Source: Poteriospumella lacustris (taxonomy: Eukaryota; Sar; Chrysophyceae; Chromulinales; Dinobryaceae). Taken from it: a DNA stretch of 64,000 bases. Below, piece after piece: positions 1 to 10,400 of the stretch (position 1 is its first letter; each line of letters opens with the position of its first letter). The translations under genes were made by a program, and so were the position numbers. The notes below the pieces were generated by a model. It was given only the letters and a program-made list of their open reading frames with translations. It was not told the DNA's origin and ran no database searches. The DNA is taken from assembly GCA_008000375.1 (NCBI GenBank), contig SMOI01000062.1, forward strand, positions 2,147 through 66,146, written 5' to 3'.

Positions 1-380
1 TTGGTGGTCCATTGTTCATGTACTTGACTCAATGACGACTCAAACGTGGCTTGAGAAACGTTGGATGGGCTCAGCGATAAATGTGAAAGGGTACTGTATT
101 GAGATCCTTGCGATTTTGTGGGATATTGTAAGTTGACAAAGAACACCAAATCAATGTCTGGGTTAGACTCGATCAGATTCGGAAGAATGAACTGTGGAAG
201 CCAACGACGAATTTGTCCCTGAATGCACACCGCAACTCGCGGTTTTCTCGCTTCAATTGTGAATCCCCAACAGAGAAATAATCCCAACCAAACAGCCAAC
301 CACGTGGTAGATATCACTGTTTTCGCAAATGACAGCTTTCCTACGATGGACTTACAAGCGGTTTGCTTGGCGCGGGCCAT
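1..380 (-). CDS. Partial type II membrane glycosyltransferase-like protein (5' end; runs off the left edge)
   Basis: An open frame on the minus strand starts at an ATG (380-378, preceded by AACAAAA) and stays open to base 1, about 126 codons. Residues 1-20 are basic and would face the cytosol. A single hydrophobic segment follows at about residues 22-40, with no signal-peptide cleavage site obvious. The lumenal part begins RKPRVAVCIQGQIRRWLPQF and continues through LIESNPDIDLVFFV. The V-A-V-C-x-x-G-Q-x-R-R-W pattern followed by NPDIDLVFFVN resembles the first beta-alpha-beta unit of protist nucleotide-sugar-dependent transferases. The catalytic region is outside the window, so the family is inferred. 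Oddity: the first 15 residues closely resemble the histone H3 tail (see findings). No upstream exon is evident. Confidence 0.6.
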   Translation of the reverse strand, partial: MARAKQTACKSIVGKLSFAKTVISTTWLAVWLGLFLCWGFTIEARKPRVAVCIQGQIRRWLPQFILPNLIESNPDIDLVFFVNLQYPTKSQGSQYSTLSHLSLSPSNVSQATFESSLSQVHEQWTT

Positions 381-1984
381 TTTTGTTGGATTACTTTCGA
401 TGAATCGATTGTGTCGGTGGCGGGTACAGCGTCGAAAAAGCAGCTTGGAGCTGCCCAAGCGACACACCGCCGCCATCCAAACCGGATTTCCCGTCGGGAG
501 CGAATTATCCCGAATAATTCACCCCAAAAATCCGAGAATTTTTTCAGATGCCACCCAAAAACTGGATGATGCGCGCGAGCATCCACACCTTATAATAGAG
601 CGTAAAAACGTGACTAATTCCCTTACAAATTAAAAACTTACAATTTAACTACACATAAAACAGGCGGGACGAGGGATACGTTACGATGCGGGCGGCGTGT
701 GGACACGAGACGGCGTGAGTAAGCGGCGGCATGGCGGTAAGCGATTTCTCTCCTCAACGACGACACCGCTTGCACTGGACAAGTCGTGGTCTTTCTTTGT
801 GCGCAAACAGATCGGAGTCACATGCGATGATTGCTGGATTCCTAAGAGTTGTTACACAGGCGATGAATCGTCTGTCGACGTCTAGAATAGATGTGAATAG
901 GTAGTCCTCAAGGTGGATGAATGCTTCTTTCCCCAATTATTGTTCACATGTTGACGCTTTTTCACAGGCATTCTTGCAGGAGATTGACTGCATGTGTTTG
1001 ATTGTTAGACAAAAGATTCCGACATGCTGTCCTCTTCTTCCATTCAGTTATTCAACTAAATGTGAGGGTCTGGGAGTGTGCTGTGACTGCAATACATCTT
1101 ATATAATACAGAGATGACAGTTCAGTGCAATAAGAATTGAAGAGACGAGAAGAGACGAGACACTACACACAGTTGATGTGCTAGTTGATGTGTGTGCACG
1201 ACGGGCCAAGCCAAAGTAGCGGAAGAATGGCATCGCAGCACGGAGAAGCCCACCCCTCGGCGTTTCGTGTTGAAGTGAGCGATATCCACAAGGAAAACAC
1301 TTTGACTTCGGAAGAGAAGAGACACACAAGTCGCACTGCAAACGTATTCACGCATACACAGAAGCACGCACAACCCCAAAAAATGAAACATACAGCCACG
1401 AAGCGAACGAGAACCACTGAAGACGTATGAGAGAGGCAAAGAAAATGTGCGGGAAACTGGACGATAAGGGGAGGGGGTGTGGAGAGGGTTTATGTAGGCA
1501 ACTCAAAAGTAACTCGCCCTTTGGCAGTTGGCTCTATAGAGCATCTGTGGCGCTTCATCATCCGTTGTGACGATGGTGATAGGATAGAGGCTCTGTACGG
1601 TTACAGGCCAGCGCCAAGACGAGGACGACAACATCAACGAAAATTTTGAAGAAAGACGGTGACGACGGAAGCGATAACCACACGACGATCAAAGTGACGA
1701 GCAGGACACTGTAAATAAAGCACAACACAGAACACACACCACAATCACACGGAAACGTCGAGTGTTGGAACAGCACAAACAAAACTTCGAGGGAGGAGAC
1801 GCTCGGCGAAGAACAAAAGATGTTGTGGGGACTGGTGATTGGAAGGGGGAATATGACAGGGAACAGCATGAGAAGGCTGCGCAACATGGAGGCGAAGTCT
1901 TCGTTGTACCCCGTAGAGCATCATCGCGTGCGCCTGTGGGTGAACAGCGAGGTTGCCATAAGAGAGTACAAATGAGAGAAAAGG
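381..1984. other. Gene-poor stretch
   Basis: No convincing coding frame on either strand. The longer open frames (1122-1439, 1558-2030 and 1762-2082) have biased, low-complexity composition and no recognisable motif. Short direct repeats occur near 1140-1195 (GAGACGAGAAGAGACGAGAC, then GTTGATGTG twice). Confidence 0.5.
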
Positions 1985-3025
1985 TCAAACCAAGGAGGTT
2001 GGAGGACTGGCAGATGTGGAATCGCAGCAACGAACGTTTTCTTGCATCACCGCTTGCGCTTTCGACGACATCGCCACGTTGACATTGCCCGCCGTTCCAC
2101 CACTGACATTCGAAGCGTTCAAGTTGTTGGAGGAGGATCCCTGCCGACTCTGTTGCTTCGACAACTTCGGTGGCACCTGTGAGTGTTGCGGACTGGACAT
2201 TTCACGACCCATCGCCCCCAACATCGGAGGATCCACATCACCTCCGCTCTCGGCGGCGTTCATTTGCGTCGAGGAGTTGCATCGACTCAACGACGCGGGC
2301 ATATTGGAGTACGAATGGTAGTTGATCACTTGGATAAATTGTTGGCGGCTTCTCGAATACCATCCACCACCGTAGGTCGATTCCCATGCTTGACGGCTTC
2401 TTGCGCAGCGGCTTCCCGTTGCAACGCGGCTAACATCTACTGGGCCTCTTGTCGCTTTCGTTCCATAACAAGAATCTTCTCGGGTGATTTACGCGACATG
2501 CTCATGATACCCATTCGTTCACGAGCTTCTCGTATATTCCGGAAGATTACATGATGAGTGGCATAGATCCAACGACAACGCGCTTTGCTGTACACACCTG
2601 TGTAGGCCACCTTCGGTTTGATTTCCTTCTGCTCGCCAGACACTTCGCTCTCATTCTCACCCATTTCCGTAGCGGTTTCATCGCCCGTATTATTGAATAC
2701 TACATCTGTGGGAGTGTTCGGAGACAAGGTTTCTTGGGCGGCTCTTTGTTGTTGTGCTCTGCGGTCTCACCCGCGATCGCGGCGATTGTTCTTCCATTTC
2801 TCGTTTCAATGTCATTTGCGTGGTTTGACAACGTAGAATACGTGCATTGATGTCATCGTGGAAAGCATCCACGACTTGCCATTGTTTGACACGCACCCGA
2901 TCGAAGTATTGAAACACCAGAAAGGGTTCGTCCGAACCGAGAGGAAGGAACAATTCCCATTTGGGGATATCGACTAAGTAGACGACCTTATCTGAGACAA
3001 CAGCATATTTGCAGCTTCTCAACAA
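1985..3025 (-). pseudogene. Multiply disabled gene of unknown function
   Basis: Three overlapping minus-strand frames read as one protein only if several lesions are bridged. The first frame (3025 down to about 2800) contains VVYLVDIPKWELFLPL and a coiled-coil-like stretch ending KREMEEQ. The second (to 2437) has a Gln-rich start, then KPKVAYTGVYSKARCRWIYA and NIREARERMGIMSMSRKSPE. A TAG follows EAQ, and in-frame sequence continues beyond it (MLAALQREAAAQEAVK). A third frame (2329-1985) gives a Ser/Asn-rich tail. Visible lesions are a +1 shift near 2790, an in-frame TGA near 2770, the TAG at 2437-2439 and a second shift near 2340. Missed introns could explain the shifts but not the stops. Function not recognised. 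Confidence 0.55.
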
Positions 3026-3032
3026 ACTCGAC

Positions 3033-3033
<1 letters not shown>

Positions 3034-3088
<55 letters not shown>
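3034..3088. repeat. (GAC)n trinucleotide microsatellite
   Basis: About 18 uninterrupted GAC units lie between the disabled gene and the broken DUF285 gene. They are followed at 3121-3150 by three copies of TGGTTACAG. The same trinucleotide (as TCG) forms the tract at 55321-55410 beside two other DUF285 genes. Confidence 0.95.
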
Positions 3089-3091
<3 letters not shown>

Positions 3092-3196
3092 GGCAACATT
3101 TCACAAAACATCTCTTCTCTTGGTTACAGTGGTTACAGTGGTTACAGTGGCTATAGCAACCTGCGAATAGTGGGGGCGAATCACAAGGAAACGCAT

Positions 3197-4770
3197 TCAA
3201 CGAGCCGGTAGACACAGCTGTCGCTCCGGTGGCTGTCGATAGGCCTTTGCGTTGCGAAACATGTTGAACGTGCTCACGCTGCCGTGGACCTGCCAGCGAT
3301 GGAGCGGCTGGTTGAACGCCACAGCATCGCAGAACATGCAGTCCATCGTGTTCACACCCGCGACGACCCAGCTGTCCAGCGGCTGGTTGAACCGCCGCGT
3401 CTCTCGGAACATCGACGCCATCGACGCCACGCGACTCACCTACCAGCCGTTGAGCGGCTGGTTGAACCGCCGCGCGTGATAAAACATCGCCACCATGTCG
3501 ACCGCACGGCTGACGTCCCAGTGGTCCAGCGGCTGGTCGAAGGCTGTCGCGTGGCTGAACATTTCTTGCATCTGCTGCACGTGGCCCACGTCCCACGCGT
3601 TCAACGGCTGATTGAACCGCGTCGCGCGCAGAAACATGAATTCCATGGTGAGCACACGGGACGTGTTCCAGCTGTCGAGCGGCTGGTTGAAGCGCGACGC
3701 GAAGCAGAACAGACTCGCCATGTCGACGACGGCGCCGACGTCCCACCGATTCAGCGGCTGGTCGAAGACGATCGCCGCTTGGAACATGCACGTCATGTTG
3801 CGCACACGACCAGTGTCCCACGCCTCCAGCGGCTGGTTAAAGCGAATAGCGCCCGCAAACATACTGCGCATCGTCTCGACGCGTGACGTGTCCCAGCGGT
3901 CCAGCGGTTGGTTGAACTGTTGCGCATGCGCAAACGTGTCGCTCATCGTCGTCACACGGCTCACGTCCCAGCGATTCAACGGCTGGTTGAAGGCGGTGGC
4001 TCCTTCGAACATCGCCGACAGATCGGTGACGTTGCCGATATCCCAGGCCTCCAACGGCTGGTTGAACCGCGCAGCGCGGTGGAACATGTAGCGCATCGAC
4101 GTCACTTGGCCCACGCTCCACGGCTCCAGCGACTGGTTGAACTGCAGCGCCCAGGCGAACATCTGGTGCATGCTGCGCACCCTCGCGGTGTCCCAGGCAG
4201 CCAGCGGCTGGTTGAAACTGACCGCATTGACGAACATCGCCGCCATGGACGTCACGCGACTCGTCTCCCAGGCGCTGAGCGGCTGGTTGAACGAGCAGGC
4301 GCCACTGAACATGATCGTCATGTCGGCGACCTGGCGGACGTCCCAGCGTCCGATCGGCTGGTTGAACAACCGCGCGCCTTCGAACATACTTGTCATGTCC
4401 GTCACGGACCCAACATCCCACTGCCTCAGCGGCTGATTGAATCGCTCCGCCATGCCAAACATGAACCGCATCGACGTGACGCGGCGGACGTCCCACGCGC
4501 TGATCTCGTCGTTGAAGAAGCGACAACAGCTCTCTGCGAACAGACAACAGCTCTCGACGTGACACGACTGACATCCCAAGTGTTGATCGGGCCGTACGTC
4601 TGCAAGGCCAGCTCGCGGCCTGTGCACCACAATCGCACCGCAGCACGCAGCGTTTCGTCGGCGAACGGCGTGAAAGCGAACTCTTTGATCAGTTCGCGCA
4701 GAGCGAACGGCAGCACGCGGCCCGCACATCGCGCTTGAACAGCGCGATGCAAGCAGAGGTCCACCGTCAT
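3197..4770 (-). pseudogene. BspA-like DUF285 repeat protein, broken by a frameshift and an in-frame stop
   Basis: The minus-strand ATG at 4770 opens a conserved N-terminal domain (VDLCLHRAV..GRVLPFALRELI..LRAAVRLWC..ALQTYGPINTWDVSRVTS), matching the N-termini of the genes at 54130 and 55542. At about 4555 the frame shifts by one base. The neighbouring frame then carries about 19 BspA-type repeats of 23-24 residues (FNQPLxxWDVSxVTxMxxMFxxA) down to a TAG at 3440-3442. The TAG replaces the expected Asp codon of WDVS. Repeats resume in the same frame after it to a stop at 3197. DUF285/BspA repeats form leucine-rich-like solenoids, often on surface proteins, but no signal peptide or membrane segment is visible here. 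The repeat body stays open for 497 codons, so decay is recent or part of it is an assembly indel. A single-base error could explain the shift but not the TAG. Confidence 0.75.
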
Positions 4771-4896
4771 TCGAATCGACTGAGATCGCTGCGTGCACAG
4801 CGACACCCCTGCGCGACGCGAGCTCACGGGCCTCGCAAAGCCGCCCTGTCAGCACACACGACGGAGTCAACACCATGTCAAGAGCTTCTCTCGTCC

Positions 4897-5311
4897 TCAC
4901 GTGTTCACCTCTTCCAGCCCACACTGGCGACAAACAGGCCCCGCTGACATGGCTGGCATCGTCTGAAATCGTCCGCGATGAGGGCTACACGGCTGGCAGA
5001 CGAGAAGGCCACACGCCCTACAGTGCCGGGCACGTTGTGACCACGTAAATGGCGTGCGACAAAGCAAACAATGGGGCTCGGACTTGTTCATGACCCAACC
5101 AACGTTGACGAGGACGCCAGAATCAGGCGCCATGACAAAGCATCGGCACCTGCCCGTCGATCTGCACATCGTCAGCACGGACGTCGACGAGCTCGTCACT
5201 GTGCTCAAAGCGCCGCCATTTACGGACGAGCTCACTCGTATCGCACTCTACAAATGACTTCAGGAGATGGACATGTGAGGACTTGAACATTGATATGGAC
5301 ATGGGAGCCAT
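4897..5311 (-). pseudogene. FYVE zinc-finger protein, frameshifted
   Basis: The 3' frame (to the TGA at 4897) encodes a FYVE-type finger. It has CLLCRTPF, then RARHCRACGLLVCQPCSPHR, then VCRQCG, giving the paired-cysteine spacing and the R-x-x-H-C-R-x-C-G core that binds PtdIns3P in this family. The WxxD motif is degenerate (WVMN). The 5' part lies in another frame from the ATG at 5311 (MAPMSISMFKSSHVHLLKSF.. to a TGA at 5123). The two join by a one-base shift around 5125-5235, with no plausible intron. FYVE proteins work on endosomal membranes. At about 138 residues this would be a small member, so it may be a fragment. A missed exon or sequencing indel is the alternative. Confidence 0.55.
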
Positions 5312-5664
5312 CCGTTGAGGTCTCACGCGAACAACTACTCAAACATGAAGAACTGGTACAGTTCCGCCTCACTTCATTTCGTCAATGTCCACAACTCGAT
5401 TACATACCACGCGCAGCAGATTACCCATTGACTTGCTTTTCATCTAACTATGTAATAACTCTTCTCAACTTCCAAGTGTCCTTCGTACATAGGCACTACA
5501 AGTTATACAGAACAGTAACACAGTAGATATTGACACATCATGTACATGGACAAGACCGACAAGTGGCAGGGGCACAGTCCACTTCTTCTCTCTCGGTCAC
5601 TCGGCTGTCGCCCACAAACAAACACAAAACACCAGCTGTTGCTGTACATCTGCCGTATTGTACG
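5312..5664. other. Intergenic region
   Basis: No supported gene. It separates the minus-strand FYVE remnant from the plus-strand NAT, so it probably holds both promoters. No clear TATA box was recognised. Confidence 0.4.
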
Positions 5665-6765
5665 ATGGCCGAGACGAGCTCCAATCAACATCCGCACGGC
5701 GACGTCTTCGCGTTCGTTCCGCACAAGAACTTCGCCTGCGACAGCTTCGCTCCCAATCTCGCCGCATTTTGCGATCGGATTCACTACCATGGACCGCTTG
5801 AACCCACCATGGAGGTGCTTCGCGCCCTCCATTTCCACTTCGTCTTGACCTTTCCCTTCGAGAACCTCTCCATCCATGGATTGCCCCACTACCAACCCCC
5901 GCCGGGCGGCGAACCGGTGTCCGTCGACCCGGCCGTCATCGAACAGAAGCTTCTTCTCCAAGGACGAGGTGGCTATTGCTTTGAAATGAACCAGTACTTC
6001 TCTGTGGTGCTGCGCGCGATCGGGTTCACTGTCGCCACCAAATCGGCGCGCGTCCTGTGGCAGTTCGAAGCCGGCTACGCGCGGCCTCGCAGCCACTTGG
6101 TCACCCTGGTGTCCTTTGGCGGAGACGACGTGTATCTGTGCGACGTGTCGTTCGGAGGCAACTCGCCGCCCATGCCACTGCAGCTGCACTCCGCTGCGCC
6201 ACAGGAGAGCGTCTACGACACCTACCGCGTCGTCGACATGCCCTCGCCGCCGTATCCAGCGCACCACAAACTCTTGCAGATCCGTCGCAACGACCCCATT
6301 AACAAGCGCCCCGCAGAGACCGCGGCGCCTGAGTGGCTAGATATGTATTTCTTCGACACACACGAGCTGTCCACCGTCGCGGACTGGGAACAGGCCAACT
6401 TCCAAGTGTGCGTGCAGGCCAACACGCTCTTCACCGCCCATCTGTTGGTGGGGTTCACGACGCTGCACGGTCGAGTCGTCCTGTTCGACAACAAGTTTCT
6501 GGTGAAGCAGTTCGTGGACGGCGGCAGCGCTGCGTCGACGACTCGCCAGGTCGGCGGTCGTGAGTTCGTCGTGCACGATCCGCTGCGGCGAAGCGAGGCG
6601 GCCTCCGCAGTCGAGTCGACCGATCAGCGTTTTCCCTTCGCAGTGGTCAACGAACAAGAAGTCACCTCACGTGAGGCGTTCGTCGCGTTGCTGCGTGAGC
6701 AGTTCCACGTGACCGTGCCGGACGAGGCGGTGTCAGCGCTGCGCCTGCCCGGCGCGTCGTGGTGA
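5665..6765 (+). CDS. NAT: Arylamine N-acetyltransferase
   Basis: Transfers acetyl from acetyl-CoA to arylamine or hydrazine substrates in the cytosol. The 366-residue product begins at the ATG at 5665 (MAETSSNQ); no ATG lies further upstream in frame. The fold signature is present: FPFENLSIH near residue 63, the nucleophile Cys105 in RGGYCFEMN, His144 in SHLVTLV and Asp160 in CDVSFGG, giving a complete Cys-His-Asp triad. It is somewhat longer than the 280-300 residues common in the family because of C-terminal sequence. The 3' part, from codon 224 through the 3' flank, is duplicated at 11187-11617. No intron is apparent. Family assignment is secure; substrate is unknown. Confidence 0.93.
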   Translation: MAETSSNQHPHGDVFAFVPHKNFACDSFAPNLAAFCDRIHYHGPLEPTMEVLRALHFHFVLTFPFENLSIHGLPHYQPPPGGEPVSVDPAVIEQKLLLQGRGGYCFEMNQYFSVVLRAIGFTVATKSARVLWQFEAGYARPRSHLVTLVSFGGDDVYLCDVSFGGNSPPMPLQLHSAAPQESVYDTYRVVDMPSPPYPAHHKLLQIRRNDPINKRPAETAAPEWLDMYFFDTHELSTVADWEQANFQVCVQANTLFTAHLLVGFTTLHGRVVLFDNKFLVKQFVDGGSAASTTRQVGGREFVVHDPLRRSEAASAVESTDQRFPFAVVNEQEVTSREAFVALLREQFHVTVPDEAVSALRLPGASW

Positions 6766-7334
6766 TCAATCGACGGTCTCCGTCTCGACCAACAGCCCAC
6801 CTCGCTCGTGCTTGCTTCTCCTTCTCCTTCTCTTTCGTTCACATTTTGTTACTCTATGTCGTCGTCATTGGCGTGTCCGCGCATGTAATCATTCTCTAAG
6901 ATCGATGTCGTCGTCCGCAAATTCAATAGGCTGTTTATTTGAAGCTAACTCATAATAGAAACTCAGCGCCAAGTATGGCGTCGAACCATTTTGGTTCAAC
7001 TTCATTTGTTGTTTGGTATTAGGTTGGTTTATAGTTATCTGTTCAAGTACTAATTTTTTCGTGCTAGTCGCTGAATGTGGCGACAGCTTACGCCCGCAAA
7101 TACCAATTTCAAAATACCAATGTTGCACTGTGCCGTTTACCTCATTTATACCGTCTTACGATAAGCGTTGCATAACTGCTTTGTTGGTTTTACATCAACT
7201 CGGCGCACCGGTCGAGGCGACGGTGGCGCTCAGTGAAGGCGACGACGAGGGCGACGACGAAGGGGAGCGACTGAGACCCGGGTACACGAGTCTCTTGCAC
7301 CTCCGGTCGACGTCGCCGCCGTCGACACCGCCAT
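6766..7334. other. Intergenic region with a short dispersed repeat
   Basis: 6766-6905 is NAT 3' flank also found after the duplicated copy (11618-11757). Around 6955-6995 a block of about 30 bases (CAGCGCCAAGTATGGCG and flanks) recurs at 17325-17360. On the minus strand both read KWF(N/D)AILGA. No complete gene. Confidence 0.6.
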
Positions 7335-8400
7335 TGCTGCGAACGTCGTGCCGAGCGCGGCGGCGTGGCGCTGATGCCGACGGGCCACGGCAAGACGATG
7401 CTCTTCGTGCTGCCCGCGCTGCTGGCGCTGAGAAGCCGCGTCGCGCTGCTGCAGCGTCTGCAGCGCCGCGAAGGCGCCGCTGACTCGCGGGTCTGCGAGA
7501 GCGAAGAGGTGCTGGTGGTGTCGCCGCTGCTGGCGCTGATGCAGGACCAGCTGCGCCGCCTGCCCGCCGAGCTGCGCGCGTGCGCCGCGTCGCTCTCGGC
7601 GGCGGCGACGGGCGCCTTGTCGGCCGTCGCGGCCGTCGCGGTGATGCGTCGCACCCTGCGGCACCAGCTGCACCTGCTCTTCGTGTCGCCCGAGCGCCTG
7701 CAGACGCGGCCGGTGCAGCAGCTGCTGCGCCAGTTTCGCAGCGAGGCGCTGCGCGTGGCCGGCGCCGTGTGGCGCGGCCGCGTGTCGCTCTGCGCCGTCG
7801 ACGAGGCGCACTGCGTGTCGCACTGGGGCCTGTTCTTCCGGCCGGCCTTCCTGCGCCTCGGCGACAGTCTGCGCGCCGCGCAGCCGCGGCGCGTCCTCTG
7901 CGTCACGGCGACGGCCGGCCCGGCGGTGCGCGCGGACCTCGTCGCGCTGCTCGCGGCGCTCGTCGACGCGGCGCCCAATGCGCCGTCGACGCGGCGCCGC
8001 GTCGCCGACAGCGTCGTCGAGACGCGCCAGCGCCGCGGAGAACTCGCGCTGTTCTGCCAGCGCGTGCTGAGCGTGCGGCGCAACGTGGCGGTCGGCCACA
8101 AGAGCAGCGCGGATCTCGGCGCCGTCAGCGGCGTGCTGTACGCCTCGCTGCCGCGTCCAGGAGATCGTTCAGGAGATCGGCCGCGCAGGCCGCGCAACGC
8201 CCTGCGGTCTGCTGCTCTTCAGTCGCGAGGATTTGCGCGAGTTGTGCGCGCTGAGCTATAGCGACCGCGTCGGCGAGCTGCAGCTGCTGGCGCTGGCGCT
8301 GTGTCTGCGCGCGCATCTGCGGCGCGAGACCGGCGCGGGCGGCGCGGACCGACGACGCTACGCGGGCTTCGTGCGCTGCGCCGTACAACCGACGATGCTG
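7335..8400 (+). pseudogene. RECQL4-like DNA helicase relic
   Basis: GC-rich reading frames retain RecQ motifs. The first frame has motif I (LMPTGHGKT), Ia (VVSPLLALMQDQ), LLFVSPERL, motif II (VDEAHCVSHWG, then FRPAFLRLG) and motif III (LCVTATA). About 190 nt later, in a different frame, comes motif VI (EIVQEIGRAGR) followed by LLLFSREDLRELCALSYSD, which resembles the sequence after motif VI in RECQL4. Helicase motifs IV and V are missing, as are most of the second RecA domain, all N-terminal sequence and any ATG. The frame changes within 8135-8170, next to a direct repeat (AGGAGATCG twice). I read this as an internally deleted, frameshifted fragment. An intron bridging the frames would still leave no second RecA domain. 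Confidence 0.75.
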
Positions 8401-8597
8401 GGTGCGTTTTCGCGAATCGTGACGCGGCTGTCTGTATATCAACACCCACCCCGTCGACTGACGACAGTGCTTTCTGCGAATCGGTCAATATACGCCGCTT
8501 TATACAATTTACAGCGAAACAGGCGATATCCACCGACAGATCCGTGGCATCTCCTGCCTGCAGGTCGAGGAACCGCTGATTGTGTGTGTGATGGTGT

Positions 8598-9767
8598 CTA
8601 CGCTACGGGATGGTCCACGAACCAACGTTTGAAGCGCCTTATCCGACAACCGTGGTTCCTGAACGCGGTCACCAGCGAATCGATCACATCTCCGGGACGA
8701 ATTGGGTCGTTGTACGACAGCACATGGCGCGCGACAGCGAGGTTGTCTTGCATCCGCTTCACCGACGCGGCCGAAATATTCTTCAAAAACTCAATCGGGT
8801 CCGACTGGGCGATGAAGCTGCTGTTCATGAACACGGCGAAGTCGCGCCAGTTCAAGATGTCTTCAAAGGGCATAATGCAGTAATCACACACGATCACGGG
8901 GATCACACCGGCCTCGATGAGACTGAAAGTGCGTCTTGCAGACTCCGAGTCACCCTCGGGCGAGAATCCGAACACAGACGCGCGATACAGTTTCTCTGTG
9001 TCGGGAGCGGCATCGGAGCGACTCACCGATATCCACACGGCGTCTTTGTGCTTCCGCGAATAAGACTCCAGCGACAGACGGAGAGCTCTCGCTGACTCTC
9101 GAGAGACGATGGACCCCACGAACACAGATATGGTGGACCGAGGCTGTGGTGGGGGTTCCCGTGTTGTGTTCCCGTGAACTGAAGTAACGTACGGGACTGT
9201 GATGTAGTTTTGCAGCTTGGCCAGGACCGATGCTTGTTTGAACGTCGGATCGACACCAGACCTGTACGTCCGAATTTCTTGCGAAATATACGACATCAGG
9301 GGCCATGGGTTATGCATACCGCCGTCGATGTGCCACTGGTTGACAATGAAATGGTCGAGGCCGTTGAAGCGCCTGGCAGTGGGCAACGAAGCAAACATTT
9401 TTATTGCATATGCGGTCGATTTGCCGAATTCCATCTTGTATCGCCCAAACTTCCCGATACTAGGATAGTAGGGAATGACGTACACATCGGCTTCCGGTGG
9501 AGACGGGCCCTTTTGCGAGACATGGCAGGGATGCTGCTGAAGCAAATGGGGAATGAAGTATTCGCTTGAGAAATGAGAATTCGAAGTCGAGAAATTCATC
9601 ACACTGTCCTTGGCCGAGTCTACGAACCATTGTGTGCCGTTGAGATCTTGGTACACATGGAAGGAGAACTTGGACGACGCTCCCTCCACTCCACATTCGC
9701 AATTTGTGAACGCCGCCTCCGATGCGACACTGAGAAGTGACAGAAGCAAAAATGCGGGCAGCCACAT
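8598..9767 (-). CDS. Exostosin (GT47)-family protein, secreted or Golgi-lumenal
   Basis: A 389-residue protein from the ATG at 9767 (MWLPAFLLLSLLSVASEA), with a clear signal peptide or signal anchor at residues 1-18. The C-terminal half carries the exostosin/GT47 hallmark: FGFSPEGDSESARRTFSLIE followed by AGVIPVIVCDY.., MPFEDILNWRDFAVF, then ISAASVKRMQDN. GT47 enzymes transfer glucuronic acid, xylose, arabinose or galactose to cell-surface polysaccharides in the Golgi. Potential N-glycosylation sites include NFST and NSSF. There are no introns and length is typical of short protist members. Donor and acceptor sugars cannot be told. It is convergent with the helicase relic upstream. Confidence 0.82.
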   Translation of the reverse strand: MWLPAFLLLSLLSVASEAAFTNCECGVEGASSKFSFHVYQDLNGTQWFVDSAKDSVMNFSTSNSHFSSEYFIPHLLQQHPCHVSQKGPSPPEADVYVIPYYPSIGKFGRYKMEFGKSTAYAIKMFASLPTARRFNGLDHFIVNQWHIDGGMHNPWPLMSYISQEIRTYRSGVDPTFKQASVLAKLQNYITVPYVTSVHGNTTREPPPQPRSTISVFVGSIVSRESARALRLSLESYSRKHKDAVWISVSRSDAAPDTEKLYRASVFGFSPEGDSESARRTFSLIEAGVIPVIVCDYCIMPFEDILNWRDFAVFMNSSFIAQSDPIEFLKNISAASVKRMQDNLAVARHVLSYNDPIRPGDVIDSLVTAFRNHGCRIRRFKRWFVDHPVA

Positions 9768-10140
9768 TTTGCAACAAGCACACAAATAAGTTCCTGAATC
9801 AGTATCGCGAGTGGGATATATCTTGGCTGTCTGATATCATGTGATTCCTGTGGGCTTGTGGGGCTGCGCGGCTGCACTGCTGCACTGCACTTGGCCTGGA
9901 CCCAGACCGCGCTGTGTGTTTAGGAGCATTGCACGACACTGTGTCATGTGGTGAGTGGCTGTACGGGATGCTCAGTAGGTATCGGTCGCACAGATCAGTG
10001 CTCAAGCTAATAAGGACTTATTGATAAAGTCGATTGCCACGTAAGGACTTAATAAGGTTTCTCGACTGCCACGACGCTCGCGTCGCATTTGCACTGGGAA
10101 ACCGCGACTTTTCAGATTTTAGGAACCTCACTCCACGACG

Positions 10141-10156
10141 CCGCCTAATTAGGCGG
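10141..10156. repeat. Perfect 16-bp palindrome
   Basis: CCGCCTAATTAGGCGG is its own reverse complement. A related half-site (CCTTAGGCGGCG) occurs near 10224. Both stand in otherwise featureless DNA. Confidence 0.8.
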
Positions 10157-10400
10157 ATGAAAGTGGTTTTGCAGCGACGTACATGCGAAGCACACCACTA
10201 CTCACCGTGTCGTCGTCCCACCTTAGGCGGCGCTCCAGAGTGTTTGTGCTTTACAATGTAATGGCTGATGGCAGATGTTCAGGACGGCACTAACAGCTGG
10301 CAACGTCCTAAATCAGAACTAACTTAGACGAACGTTTCTTATATGACTGCAAAGTAAGCATTAAATGTGTTGTGTTTTCGTCCGCTTTTCGTACCGATTG

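Noticed and set aside
1099-1439. Several overlapping small minus-strand frames
   Set aside because: Biased composition, no motif, mutually overlapping; no sign of selection.
1985-3025. Stop-codon reassignment (TAG or TGA as sense)
   Set aside because: TAG, TGA and TAA all end intact genes in the window (for example Atm1, NAT and LRR copy B).
4500-4600. Programmed ribosomal frameshifting to explain the broken genes
   Set aside because: The shifts are of different sign (+1 and -1) and share no slippery sequence.
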